From the NCBI RefSeq assembly GCF_034067285.1, contig NZ_CP139286.1, positions 372,001 to 436,000 of the forward strand: a stretch of 64,000 nt of DNA. The letters are read 5' to 3'. The translations under genes and the position numbers were made by a program. This stretch comes from Acinetobacter pittii. GTDB taxonomy: Bacteria; Pseudomonadota; Gammaproteobacteria; Pseudomonadales; Moraxellaceae. The notes below the pieces were generated by a model. That model saw nothing but the letters and a program-made list of their open reading frames with translations, did no database searches and was not told the origin of the DNA. This document shows, in pieces, positions 1 to 10,721 of the stretch (position 1 is the stretch's first letter; each line of letters begins with the position of its first letter).

Positions 1-2
1 AA

Positions 3-125
3 GCTATGGACGACGTTTGGAATACAGCAAACAGCAACGCTTGTACTTTACGTACAGCAGCTTACATCTTGGCATGTGAGCGTATCTTAAAAGCTCGTAA
101 AGAGCGCGGTATTTTCCCAGGCTAA
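3..125 (+). CDS. gdhA: Glutamate dehydrogenase family protein, C-terminal end only
   Basis: Only the last 40 codons are in the window; the gene begins upstream of base 1. The tail ends ERILKARKERGIFPG and stop, typical of the C-terminus of Glu/Leu/Phe/Val dehydrogenases, which oxidise glutamate to 2-oxoglutarate and ammonia in the cytoplasm. It reads toward the ast operon 135 bases away, which fits a role in disposing of the glutamate made from arginine. An inverted repeat lies between them, so the two are probably separate transcripts. The family call rests on a short fragment. Confidence 0.7.
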   Translation, partial: AMDDVWNTANSNACTLRTAAYILACERILKARKERGIFPG

Positions 126-155
126 TCTGCGGAAATTACTTTAGAAAAAGTGGTT

Positions 156-204
156 TGAGCAAATATAAAGGATGTTATAGGGTTTATTTGCTCACTCCCT
201 TTTT
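156..204 (+). terminator. Probable terminator after the glutamate dehydrogenase gene
   Basis: A perfect 10-base inverted repeat (TGAGCAAATA at 156-165, TATTTGCTCA at 185-194) encloses a 19-base loop and is followed by five T at 200-204. The loop is long and the T run starts six bases after the stem, so it is not a classic strong terminator. Transcriptional role inferred. Confidence 0.5.
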
Positions 205-260
205 CTCAATGATTCAAATTTAAGTATTATCGAATATATTAAATAAATACTGAGGTAAGC

Positions 261-1475
261 ATGGAACAGCCAATTTCTGTAACTCGAAGCAACTTTAACG
301 ACTGGATGGTTCCAGTTTTTGCACCGGCAAATTTCATTCCGGTACGTGGTGAAGGTTCACGTATTTGGGATCAAGAAAATAAAGAATATATCGATTTTGC
401 AGGCGGGATTGCAGTAAACGCATTAGGTCATGCGCATCCAGTGGCAGTAAATGCTTTAACAGAACAAGCAACAAAACTTTGGCACGTTGGTAACGGTTAT
501 ACCAATGAACCTGTTCTACGTCTTGCAAAACAACTCACCGAAAACACTTTTGCAGATAAAGTATTCTTCTGTAACTCAGGTGCAGAAGCGAACGAGGCTG
601 CATTAAAATTGGCTCGTAAAGTTGGTTTAGACAGTGGTGTAGCTGGCAAAAGTGGCATCGTTGCATTTAACAATGCGTTCCACGGTCGTACCTTATTTAC
701 CGTTTCGGCAGGTGGTCAACCTAAATATTCACAAGACTTTGCACCACTCCCAAATGGCATCAACCATGTTGCCTTTAATGATTTAGAAGCTGCAAAAGCA
801 GTAATTAATGAGCAAACATGTGCTGTTATTGTTGAGCCAATCCAAGGTGAAGGCGGCGTTATTCCTGCTGACATTGAATTTTTAAAAGGTTTGCGTGCAC
901 TGTGTGATGAGTTCGGTGCCTTACTGATTTTTGATGAAGTACAAACGGGTGTTGGCCGTACTGGTGCACTTTATGCCTACATGAACTCTGGTGTTATTCC
1001 AGATGTGTTAACCACTGCAAAAGCATTGGGCGGCGGTTTTCCAGTCGGTGCAATGTTAACAACCGATAAGTTTGCCCCACATTTTTCAGTAGGTACACAT
1101 GGCACGACTTATGGTGGTAACCCGCTAGCAAGTGCGGTTGCGGGTGCAGTATTTGAATTTATTAATACGCCTGAAGTACTTGAAGGGGTAAAGCACCGCC
1201 ATCAATATTTCCTTGACGCATTAAATAAATTAAATGCTGAGCATCAGATTTTTGAAGAAATTCGTGGCCAAGGTTTACTGATTGGTTGTGAATTAAAAGC
1301 TGAATATGCAGGGAAAGCTAAAGATATTACGACTTGGGCGGGTGAAGAAGGTTTACTTGCTTTAATTGCAGGCCCGAATGTAGTTCGTTTTACACCGTCT
1401 CTGATTATTCCTGAACAAGATATTGATGAAGGGATTGCTCGTTTAAAAAGAGCATTGGCAAAGTTGGCTAAATAA
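261..1475 (+). CDS. astC: Succinylornithine transaminase (AstC)
   Basis: Class III PLP-dependent aminotransferase of 404 residues. In the arginine succinyltransferase pathway it moves the amino group of N2-succinylornithine to 2-oxoglutarate, giving succinylglutamate semialdehyde and glutamate. Visible motifs are the [13 protein letters not shown] stretch near residue 104, the cofactor aspartate in IFDEVQTG (D225) and the Schiff-base lysine in TTAKALGGG (K254). TGAGG sits seven bases before the ATG. It is the first gene of astCADBE. The family also acts on acetylornithine, so a second role in arginine synthesis is possible; the ast neighbours make the catabolic role the main one. Confidence 0.96.
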   Translation: MEQPISVTRSNFNDWMVPVFAPANFIPVRGEGSRIWDQENKEYIDFAGGIAVNALGHAHPVAVNALTEQATKLWHVGNGYTNEPVLRLAKQLTENTFADKVFFCNSGAEANEAALKLARKVGLDSGVAGKSGIVAFNNAFHGRTLFTVSAGGQPKYSQDFAPLPNGINHVAFNDLEAAKAVINEQTCAVIVEPIQGEGGVIPADIEFLKGLRALCDEFGALLIFDEVQTGVGRTGALYAYMNSGVIPDVLTTAKALGGGFPVGAMLTTDKFAPHFSVGTHGTTYGGNPLASAVAGAVFEFINTPEVLEGVKHRHQYFLDALNKLNAEHQIFEEIRGQGLLIGCELKAEYAGKAKDITTWAGEEGLLALIAGPNVVRFTPSLIIPEQDIDEGIARLKRALAKLAK

Positions 1476-1493
1476 GAAAAAGGAAAGCTAGCC

Positions 1494-3994
<2,501 letters not shown>

Positions 3995-4013
3995 ACACTA
4001 GGGAAAGAAAAAA

Positions 4014-5357
4014 ATGAAAGGATATGAAGTAAATTTCGATGGTTTAGTGGGGCCAACGCATCACTATGCGGGGTTGTCTTTTGGTAATGAAGCATCGACG
4101 AAAAACCGTAATAATACCTCGAATCCAAAATTAGCAGCTAAACAAGGTCTGCTAAAGATGAAAGCCTTAGCTGACATGGGAATGAAACAAGGTGTGCTTG
4201 TCCCGCATGAGCGCCCACATGTTCCAATGTTACGTCGTTTAGGTTTTACGGGAGATGACATTAGTGTTATTGCTCAAGCAATGCGTCATTCACCAGAACT
4301 ATTATCATCTTTAAGCTCAGCTTCACCGATGTGGACTGCAAATGCGGCAACTGTTTCACCTTCGGCAGATAGCCAAGACGAACGCGTGCATTTTACCGCA
4401 GCAAATCTGAACAATAAGTTTCACCGTTCAATTGAAGCCGAAACTACAAGCCAAGTTTTACAAGCGATCTTTAAAAATGAACGTCACTTTGTTCATCATG
4501 AGGCTTTGCCACAAGTGGCTTTGTTTGGTGATGAAGGAGCAGCAAATCACAATCGTTTAGGTGGTGATTATGCTAAGCGCGGTGTTCAAGTTTTTGTTTA
4601 TGGCCAGCAACATTTAAATAATGGCTTACCGGGACCAAAACGCTATCCAGCTCGTCAGACACGTGAGGCGAGTGAAGCAATTGCACGTTTGCACCGTTTG
4701 GATGATACACATACAGTTTTTGTTCAGCAAAATCCGGATGTAATTGATCAGGGTGTATTCCATAACGATGTGATCGCGGTAAGTAACCAACAGGTTTTAT
4801 TCCATCATCAACATGCATTCTTAAATCAAGATCAGGCTTTTGCTGAAATTCGTCAAAAAATGGCAAGTATCGGTGAAGATTTTATCTCGATTGAAGTTCC
4901 TGAAAACCGTGTTACGGTTGACGATGCTGTAGCGACCTATTTATTTAATAGCCAGATTTTGACTCGTCCAGATGGTGGAATGACTATTGTTGTACCAGAA
5001 GAGTCTCGTCAAAATGCAGCAGTGTGGGGCTATTTGAACGATATGATTCAAATGGGTACACCAATTGATGCTATTCAGGTATATGACTTACGTGAAAGTA
5101 TGCGTAATGGTGGTGGTCCGGCTTGCTTACGTTTACGTGTAGCTTTAAACGAAACTGAGTTAAATGCTGTAAATCCAAAAGTACTAATGAATGATCAATT
5201 GTTTGCCACACTCAATCAATGGGTAGATAAACATTATCGTGATCGTTTAGCACAAGAAGATTTAGCTGATCCGCATTTGTTAATGGAAAGCCGTATGGCG
5301 CTCGACGAACTGACCAAAATTTTAGGTTTGGGTTCGGTTTATCCTTTCCAAAAATAG
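4014..5357 (+). CDS. astB: N-succinylarginine dihydrolase (AstB)
   Basis: Pentein-fold hydrolase of 447 residues that converts N2-succinylarginine to succinylornithine, releasing two ammonia and CO2; the second pathway step. The N-terminus [19 protein letters not shown] and the late [14 protein letters not shown] segment, which holds the expected catalytic cysteine, identify the family. AGGGAAAG lies about nine bases before the ATG. It is 19 bases after astD and 12 before astE, inside one transcription unit. Confidence 0.96.
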   Translation: MKGYEVNFDGLVGPTHHYAGLSFGNEASTKNRNNTSNPKLAAKQGLLKMKALADMGMKQGVLVPHERPHVPMLRRLGFTGDDISVIAQAMRHSPELLSSLSSASPMWTANAATVSPSADSQDERVHFTAANLNNKFHRSIEAETTSQVLQAIFKNERHFVHHEALPQVALFGDEGAANHNRLGGDYAKRGVQVFVYGQQHLNNGLPGPKRYPARQTREASEAIARLHRLDDTHTVFVQQNPDVIDQGVFHNDVIAVSNQQVLFHHQHAFLNQDQAFAEIRQKMASIGEDFISIEVPENRVTVDDAVATYLFNSQILTRPDGGMTIVVPEESRQNAAVWGYLNDMIQMGTPIDAIQVYDLRESMRNGGGPACLRLRVALNETELNAVNPKVLMNDQLFATLNQWVDKHYRDRLAQEDLADPHLLMESRMALDELTKILGLGSVYPFQK

Positions 5358-5369
5358 TGAGGAGGTGAC

Positions 5370-6344
5370 ATGCAGGATTTTCTAGCATTAACCTTACAAG
5401 GTGAGCAGCCTAAAACCCGCGAAGGAAAACAAGATAATTTTTCTTGGCGTTGGTTGGGTGAAGGACTTCTTGAATGTACGCCAAACGCACAGTACGACAA
5501 AGCCGTCGTACTGTCAGCTGGAGTACATGGTAATGAAACAGCACCAATTGAATTGTTATCTCATCTTTGCACAGATTTATTTGCAGGACGTTTAAACCTT
5601 GCTGTGAGGTTGCTGTTTGTATTGGGTAACCCCTATGCAATGCGTCAAGGCAAACGCTATGTGCATGATGATGTAAATCGAATGTTTTGTGGTGGATATA
5701 AAAATCTACCCGTGACTGAAGAATCAAAGCGTGCTGAGGTTTTAGAGCAAGTTGTCACGACTTTCTTTCAGGAAAGCTCAAGTGAGGCTAAACGCTATCA
5801 CTATGATTTGCACACTGCAATTCGTGCTTCTTTATTGCCTACTTTTGCTTTATTTCCATACCAAACGCATGCTTATGATGCAGGTTTGAAAGCGAGCCTT
5901 GAAGCAGCTGATTTAGATGCTTTGGTTTATCACAATGCGGTCGGTAAAACATTTACACATTTTACCAGTGAAAATTTTAAAGCTGCGAGTGCAACTTTAG
6001 AGTTAGGCAAGGCCTTGCCATTTGGACAAAATGACCTGAGTCAGTTTGCTGCAATTGACGAAGTCATTCGTAATGTAGTTTCTGAACAAGCATTACCACC
6101 ACGCAATAAAACAAAAATTCGGATCTTTAATGTATCGGATTCTTTAATTAAAAAAGATGAAGATTTTCAGATGAATTTATCGGCTGAGGCCCCAAATTTT
6201 TCAACTTTTACCAAGGGTGAAATCATTGCGACTCAGCCTTCTGGTAATTATGTGGTTGAGCAAGATCAGGTCTGGATTTTATTTCCAAATCCAAATGTGA
6301 AGCTTGGTTTGCGTGCGGGTTTAGTTTTAACTGAAATAAACTGA
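5370..6344 (+). CDS. astE: Succinylglutamate desuccinylase (AstE)
   Basis: Zinc carboxypeptidase-like enzyme of the AstE/aspartoacylase family, 324 residues. It splits succinylglutamate into glutamate and succinate, the last pathway step. The zinc ligands are visible as H53 and E56 in [11 protein letters not shown] and H148 in [15 protein letters not shown] precedes the ATG, the strongest ribosome binding site of the operon. It is the last gene before a strong hairpin that ends transcription from both sides. Confidence 0.95.
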   Translation: MQDFLALTLQGEQPKTREGKQDNFSWRWLGEGLLECTPNAQYDKAVVLSAGVHGNETAPIELLSHLCTDLFAGRLNLAVRLLFVLGNPYAMRQGKRYVHDDVNRMFCGGYKNLPVTEESKRAEVLEQVVTTFFQESSSEAKRYHYDLHTAIRASLLPTFALFPYQTHAYDAGLKASLEAADLDALVYHNAVGKTFTHFTSENFKAASATLELGKALPFGQNDLSQFAAIDEVIRNVVSEQALPPRNKTKIRIFNVSDSLIKKDEDFQMNLSAEAPNFSTFTKGEIIATQPSGNYVVEQDQVWILFPNPNVKLGLRAGLVLTEIN

Positions 6345-6360
6345 ATCATTGATTTTAGAG

Positions 6361-6396
6361 AAATAAAAAAGGGCAATTGATTGCCCTTTTTTATTT
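6361..6396. terminator. Bidirectional terminator between astE and the LEA-like gene
   Basis: Perfect inverted repeat with 17-base arms at 6361-6377 and 6380-6396. The core GGGCAAT/ATTGCCC is flanked by A6 on the left and T6 on the right, so each strand shows a GC stem followed by a T run. It should stop the ast operon (+) and the convergent gene at 6405-7238 (-). Confidence 0.9.
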
Positions 6397-6404
6397 GTAA
6401 GAAA

Positions 6405-7238
6405 TTAGTTAGTACCGAAAAGGCCTTTAATCCAAGATTTCTTTTCAGCTTTTTGAGTAGAAGTTTCAGCACCAGCATTTACATTTGCGTTTGCATTAAT
6501 TCCAACAGGAGCAACGTTTACGCCAACATTTACACCAGTTTGAGCATTAATAGCATGTGCTGGTTGAGCTGCATTTAACTGTGCTTGAGCACCAGCTTTA
6601 GTGTCAGCTACAAATTCTTTTTGGTCAGCTTGGTTTTGAGCTACACGAGTTTTTACTGCATCTACGTGCGCTTGGGCATTAGCTTGTTTTTCAGCAGTAA
6701 ATTCTTTTTGGTCAGCTTGTTTTTCAGCAACTTTAGTTTTTACAGCATCAACACGTGCTTTAGTATCAGCTTTAGCTTCAACTGCTAGATTTTTAGTACC
6801 GTTTACAGCTTTAGTTGCTACGTCTTTAGTACCTGTTACTGCCTCGGTAGCAAAATGCTTAGTACCATTTGCAGCTTTAGTCGCTACATTTTTAGTACCT
6901 GTTGCAGCTTCGGTAGCAAAGTTTTTAGTACCTGTCGCAGCTTCAGTAGCTAAGTGTTTTGTACCATTTGCAGCTTTAGAAGAAAGTTCAGTCACTTTTC
7001 CTGTTGTTTTTTTAGTTGCTTTAACTGTAGTGTCAGCAGCGACATGGCCCGCATGCTTTGCTGTGCTGCCTACAGTGTGTGCAGTATTTTTGACTGTATT
7101 GGCTACGCCACTAACAAGACCACCCGGTTGTACATTTACTTGAGCAGAAGCACCTGCATTAACGCCCGCACTTTGTGCAAAAATAGAGGCAGAAGCAAGA
7201 ACACTTGCAGTAACGATAGCTGTTTTCATCATTTTCAT
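6405..7238 (-). CDS. Exported LEA-like 11-residue repeat protein, function unknown
   Basis: Protein of 277 residues. The start is ATG at 7238 behind AAGGA; the longer frame begins with TTG inside that site. A signal peptide ends near ASIFAQ (residue 22). Residues 89-154 are six tandem 11-residue units of the form AxxGTKxxAxE/K. Two 29-residue units beginning A-R/H-VDAVKT follow at 161-218, then a Gly/Asn/Val/Ala segment and a basic end (KKSWIKGLFGTN). The 11-residue Ala/Thr/Lys/Glu periodicity resembles group 3 LEA (late embryogenesis abundant) proteins and bacterial hydrophilins. That suggests a disordered or amphipathic-helical protectant in the periplasm, perhaps for desiccation. Function is inferred; I do not recognise a named family. 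Confidence 0.85.
   Translation of the reverse strand: MKMMKTAIVTASVLASASIFAQSAGVNAGASAQVNVQPGGLVSGVANTVKNTAHTVGSTAKHAGHVAADTTVKATKKTTGKVTELSSKAANGTKHLATEAATGTKNFATEAATGTKNVATKAANGTKHFATEAVTGTKDVATKAVNGTKNLAVEAKADTKARVDAVKTKVAEKQADQKEFTAEKQANAQAHVDAVKTRVAQNQADQKEFVADTKAGAQAQLNAAQPAHAINAQTGVNVGVNVAPVGINANANVNAGAETSTQKAEKKSWIKGLFGTN
6777..6974 (-). repeat. Six tandem 33-bp coding repeats
   Basis: Six in-frame 33-base units encode the 11-residue repeats of the exported LEA-like protein. Copies are degenerate: positions 1, 4, 5, 6 and 9 of each unit (A, G, T, K, A) are nearly fixed, while position 3 is N or T and the end is E or K. Unequal recombination could change the copy number between strains. 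Confidence 0.85.
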
Positions 7239-7575
7239 TGCGATATCCTTCAAAGAATATACCCTTTAGTGAGGTATTTCATAAACGCAATCGCATCATA
7301 GCTAAGGAAATAGGAGCTTGGGAACTCACTTCATCAAAACGTTACAACAGTGTTACATTGAGTAAACAGACTAGGGATAAATTGTGAAGATTAATAAAAA
7401 TTAATAATAAAGTGAAAAAGAACATTTATTTTTTAGTTATTCTAATTAAGCTGGCCCTATTTCCCTCTTACGGCTTTTTAACTCCCATCTCCTAAATTTT
7501 TTATCATTATTCATAAGCTATTTGCCTATATCTCTAGATGTGATGTAGTTCTCATTATTTATTAGAGGAAACGGC

Positions 7576-7698
7576 ATGCTAATTGCTTATTATGAGAATA
7601 GGGTGCTTTTTCAGCACTTTTTTGAACCATATTCTGCCAGAAATATAAATGTACAGGGCAGAACTGTATTTTTGCTTATTCGGGAAAAGGTAATTTAG
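7576..7698 (+). CDS. Possible 40-residue small protein
   Basis: An ATG eight bases after AGAGGA opens a 40-codon frame (begins MLIAYYENRVLFQHFF, ends REKVI). It has no recognisable motif and no clear membrane segment. A hairpin (GGTGCT/AGCACT, 7602-7618) followed by six T lies inside the frame, so the region may instead make a short RNA ending near 7623. The ribosome binding site is the only positive evidence; conservation is unknown. Confidence 0.25.
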   Translation: MLIAYYENRVLFQHFFEPYSARNINVQGRTVFLLIREKVI

Positions 7699-7716
7699 CT
7701 TTTCTCATGTTTATAT

Positions 7717-7746
7717 ATTTCATGAAATGTAAATTTCACATGAAAT
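7717..7746. promoter_or_regulatory. Two tandem dyads, possible operator
   Basis: ATTTCATGAAAT (7717-7728) is a perfect 12-base palindrome. ATTTCA-CA-TGAAAT (7733-7746) is a second perfect dyad with a two-base spacer. Their centres are 17 bases apart and both share CATGAAAT as a direct repeat. They lie 80-110 bases before the small membrane protein gene and the protease gene, a plausible regulator site. Chance is possible in such AT-rich DNA. Confidence 0.35.
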
Positions 7747-7828
7747 ATATCTAAAGAAATAGCACTTTATTTCGAATAATCAAAAATAAAAATAGATGTC
7801 TATAAACAAAAAAACAGAGATCTTACAG

Positions 7829-8137
7829 ATGAAAATTATTGCTTCCCTTCTTGTATTAGTCGGCTTAATCGCCGTTGTTTTCTACTTTAAACCCACAAGC
7901 GGTGCAGCTGATGTGTTCAATTCTGCTTTACATGAGTCGAATTCACCACAGCCAAATACATTGTCTTTTCTTTCAAAACTTAAGGAGCCTACCCAACCTA
8001 AAAATCTATCTCAACATTCAACTCATTCTCAATCGGTAGCAGTTAATACCGTTCCTTTATATGACACGAAAAGTGATCTTTCTATTCAACCGATTGATCC
8101 AGAAAAAGATCCAGCAAATGAAATAAAAGCGAAATAA
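7829..8137 (+). CDS. Small membrane-anchored protein, function unknown
   Basis: The preferred start gives 102 residues beginning MKIIASLLVLVGLIAVVFYF, a single N-terminal membrane segment or uncleaved signal anchor. An in-frame ATG 33 bases upstream (7796) is possible; neither has a strong ribosome binding site. The rest is Ser/Pro/Gln-rich and probably unstructured, ending in a charged PEKDPANEIKAK. No family recognised. It lies 35 bases before a secreted subtilase gene on the same strand, so the two are probably co-transcribed. It could help export or hold the protease, but nothing in its sequence proves that. Confidence 0.6.
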   Translation: MKIIASLLVLVGLIAVVFYFKPTSGAADVFNSALHESNSPQPNTLSFLSKLKEPTQPKNLSQHSTHSQSVAVNTVPLYDTKSDLSIQPIDPEKDPANEIKAK

Positions 8138-8172
8138 GCAAATTTTTAGTTGAAAAACTACGGAGAAAAATA

Positions 8173-9528
8173 ATGCAAAGTAAAACGTTATTTCTATTAG
8201 GTCTATGTACGATTTTAAGTACAACAGCATCCGCTCTTCCTTTAGATTCTAAAGGTGCTAAGCAGCGATTAAATCAAGCAGCAAAACAAAAAGTATTTCA
8301 GGGCAAAATCGATTTGGATGCCTTAGTCAATAATGATTCGAATGATTTAATTGTTGAATACAATATTCCTTCGGCGAGTGTGCCTTCCGGTCTAGAACGG
8401 CGTAGTTATATTGCTACAAATAAAAAGAATATTCAGGCAAGGTTTAACCGTGCTGGTGGTGTTCAAGTACTTCGGGACTACAATAATTTGCCTTTAGCTT
8501 TTTATCGGATTAGTAACCGCGAAGCTTTGGTCTCTTTGCTCAATGATCCGAATGTTAAAGCGGTTTATCCAAATCGTATTAATCAAACCACGACCAATGA
8601 AAGTTTACCTTTAATTAATCAACCACAAGTAAATACTAATGGTTTCACTGGTGAAGGCTCGAGTGTGGCAGTGATTGATACAGGGGTGAATTATCTACAT
8701 TCAGATTTTGGGTGTACGGCAGTGAACACACCATCCAATACTTGTCGAGTTGTTTATTCATTTGATAGTGCACCAGATGATGGCACTTTAGATGATGATG
8801 GGCATGGGAGTAATGTTTCAGGCATTGTGTCTAAGGTTGCCACCAAGACCAAAATTATAGGCATTGATGTTTTTAGAAAGGTCAGATCCCAAGGTAAATG
8901 GGTAAGCACGGCTTATGATAGTGATATTCTCGCGGGGATTAACTGGGCTGTAAATAATGCACAAACCTACAATATTAAAGCAGTTAACTTAAGCCTTGGC
9001 GTGCCAGGTGTTAAATATACCTCGGAGTGTAGCGATAGCAGTTATGGAACGGCATTTGCCAATGCACGAGCTGCTGGTGTGGTTCCGGTTGTAGCTTCAG
9101 GTAATGATGCATTTTCAGATGGAATTTCATCTCCTGCCTGTGTTGCTGGTGCCGTAAGAGTGGGGGCTGTTTATGATAGTAATATTGGTGGTGTGTCATG
9201 GGGGAATCCGGTGAAATGTTCTGACCCGACAACAGCAGCAGACAAAGTGGCGTGCTTTAGTAATGGCGGTAGCCTTGTGACTTTGTTGGCACCGGGAGCA
9301 ATGATTACGGCAGGTGGCTACACCATGGGTGGTACATCTCAAGCGACACCACATGTGGCAGGTGCGATTGCTTTATTACGAGCGAATAGTGTGAGTCCAA
9401 CAGAAAGTATTGATCAAACCATCAGCCGTTTAAAAACGACAGGTAAGCCAATTACTGACTCAAGAACGGGCTTGGTTTTCCCGCGTATTGATTTACTGGC
9501 AGCAACAAATGGTTTAACCATTAATTAA
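8173..9528 (+). CDS. Secreted subtilisin-like serine protease (S8 family)
   Basis: Preproenzyme of 451 residues. A signal peptide ends near STTASA (residue 21). Residues about 57-135 look like an inhibitor-I9 propeptide. The catalytic triad is D169 (VAVIDTGVN), H211 (DDDGHGSNVSG) and S389 (MGGTSQATPHVAG), with the oxyanion asparagine N311 in VASGND. Six cysteines in the mature part may form disulfides. No extra C-terminal domain or membrane anchor is seen, so it should be released to the periplasm or medium. GGAGAAAAATA lies before the ATG. All catalytic residues are present. Confidence 0.93.
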   Translation: MQSKTLFLLGLCTILSTTASALPLDSKGAKQRLNQAAKQKVFQGKIDLDALVNNDSNDLIVEYNIPSASVPSGLERRSYIATNKKNIQARFNRAGGVQVLRDYNNLPLAFYRISNREALVSLLNDPNVKAVYPNRINQTTTNESLPLINQPQVNTNGFTGEGSSVAVIDTGVNYLHSDFGCTAVNTPSNTCRVVYSFDSAPDDGTLDDDGHGSNVSGIVSKVATKTKIIGIDVFRKVRSQGKWVSTAYDSDILAGINWAVNNAQTYNIKAVNLSLGVPGVKYTSECSDSSYGTAFANARAAGVVPVVASGNDAFSDGISSPACVAGAVRVGAVYDSNIGGVSWGNPVKCSDPTTAADKVACFSNGGSLVTLLAPGAMITAGGYTMGGTSQATPHVAGAIALLRANSVSPTESIDQTISRLKTTGKPITDSRTGLVFPRIDLLAATNGLTIN

Positions 9529-9581
9529 ATCGCTTATTTATAATTTTAAATTAAGTCCAAGAAATTTTTAAATAGCTATAA

Positions 9582-9617
9582 CCCGTTGCGAAGGGCAGCT
9601 TTTGCAACGGGCTTTTT
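9582..9617 (+). terminator. Terminator after the subtilase gene
   Basis: Perfect 8-base stem CCCGTTGC (9582-9589) / GCAACGGG (9604-9611) followed by C and five T. It lies 54 bases after the protease stop codon and just before the convergent lipoprotein gene. Confidence 0.8.
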
Positions 9618-9626
9618 ATGAAAAAG

Positions 9627-10058
9627 TTAATGACACTTTGCTAAATTTGCAGGATTGAAGTTGCTTTGGAGTTTTTTGAAATTATTCTGAATTTCTGGAT
9701 CTTGAATATTAAAAGTGGTTGAGCTTTTGGTTGTAGAGTTTGTTGCCTGATTTAATATGCCTGATTCATCAGGGTATTGTTGAGTGAACGATGTAGCTGA
9801 AATTAGGCCTTTATCGTTAAATATCCAGTGTTCAGTCACATGTCCACCACCTAAATATCCCGTAAACTCAATCATGCAAGCTTGCTTATCTTGTTTAATA
9901 AGTTTAGCTACATTACCTGTAGTTGATGGATAAGCTTCAATATTCGTATCTTGCTCTAAAACTTGTGCCTGAGAATAAGGAGAGATAGGTGCTGAAGTTG
10001 CACATGCAGTTAATGCCAAGCAGCATAGGGTGGAAAAGAGTAGTTTGTGACTATTCAT
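9627..10058 (-). CDS. Small lipoprotein, function unknown
   Basis: The start is ATG at 10058, behind AGGA, giving MNSHKLLFSTLCCLALTAC and 143 residues. LTAC is a lipobox with acylated cysteine C19; the longer frame from 10094 would put 12 residues before the signal. The mature protein contains EFTGYLGGGHVTEHWIFND and a Thr/Ser-rich linker and ends NLAKCH. No family recognised. The residue after the lipid cysteine is alanine, which favours outer-membrane targeting. It converges on the protease gene. Confidence 0.8.
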   Translation of the reverse strand: MNSHKLLFSTLCCLALTACATSAPISPYSQAQVLEQDTNIEAYPSTTGNVAKLIKQDKQACMIEFTGYLGGGHVTEHWIFNDKGLISATSFTQQYPDESGILNQATNSTTKSSTTFNIQDPEIQNNFKKLQSNFNPANLAKCH

Positions 10059-10125
10059 AAGGCAGATTCCTAGCTTTTTATAGTGGATGATCATTAGTTC
10101 TAGATGAATATATGTATTTATAAAA

Positions 10126-10142
10126 GCGCGAATTTATCGCGC
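10126..10142 (-). terminator. Short GC hairpin, probable terminator
   Basis: GCGCGA (10126-10131) and TCGCGC (10137-10142) pair around a five-base loop. Read on the minus strand the stem is followed by TTTTATA. It lies just past the stop codon of the 10155-10574 gene and would end that transcript. Confidence 0.6.
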
Positions 10143-10154
10143 TGTCCAAGCAAA

Positions 10155-10574
10155 TTAGTTAGTTGTTGTGCTTGATTTGCTTAACTCGCCTTGCTCTATC
10201 GGAATGTTTTCACCGTTTCGACTACTGGTAATATTTTGCTTCGCCTGATCTATTTTTGTTTCGGTAAAAGCTTTTGCGGTATCTGCTTTTTGCTGAACGA
10301 CTTCTGCTTTTTCAGCCGTAAACTCTTTGGTATTTTTCCACTTTTCGCTAATTTTATTTGAAGTTTTTTCAGAAGCTCCTTGAATAGAGTCTCCTAAATT
10401 TTGTATGCCTTTTCCTGTTTTATACAGTAATACACGACCTAAGCTTGGGTTGTCACCATAAGGTTGTGTTTTAGGTGTTGTTTCAACAACTTGTTGTGGC
10501 TGTGTTGTTTCTGCAAATAAGGTTGATGAAGCCAATATAGAACTTGCAACGCATAACACTTGTAAGGTTTTCAT
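10155..10574 (-). CDS. Exported charged helical protein, function unknown
   Basis: The start is ATG at 10574 behind GGGGAG; the longer frame starts with TTG. There are 139 residues with a signal peptide ending near SSTLFA. Residues about 65-120 are rich in Lys, Glu, Ala and Gln (ISEKWKNTKEFTAEKAEV, then QQKADTAKAFTETK), predicting a long charged helix or coiled coil; the end is Ser/Thr/Asn-rich. The KEFTAEK motif and overall style match the LEA-like protein at 6405-7238, suggesting related roles. No named family recognised. Confidence 0.8.
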   Translation of the reverse strand: MKTLQVLCVASSILASSTLFAETTQPQQVVETTPKTQPYGDNPSLGRVLLYKTGKGIQNLGDSIQGASEKTSNKISEKWKNTKEFTAEKAEVVQQKADTAKAFTETKIDQAKQNITSSRNGENIPIEQGELSKSSTTTN

Positions 10575-10721
10575 ATGGATCAATCTCCCCAACCAGAATC
10601 AAAAGATGAAGAGGTGATCTTACTGTTAAAAATAAAGCTTGTACTGCAATGAGATAAAACCCATACGATTTGATTACGATAAATCATCATTTAATAGCAG
10701 TAAAACAATGAGACCCATGAC

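Larger units (their letters stand above)
7239..7828. other. Long intergenic region with a possible small ORF and dyads
   Basis: About 590 bases separate the LEA-like gene (-) from the small membrane protein gene (+). The stretch is very AT-rich. It must hold both promoters; I could not assign -35/-10 boxes with confidence. It contains a 40-codon frame at 7576-7698, a small hairpin with T run at 7602-7623 and two tandem dyads at 7717-7746, reported separately. Confidence 0.6.

Noticed and set aside
6777..6974. CRISPR-like array, because of regular 33-base repeats
   Set aside because: The repeats are contiguous, in frame and coding; there are no spacers or cas genes.
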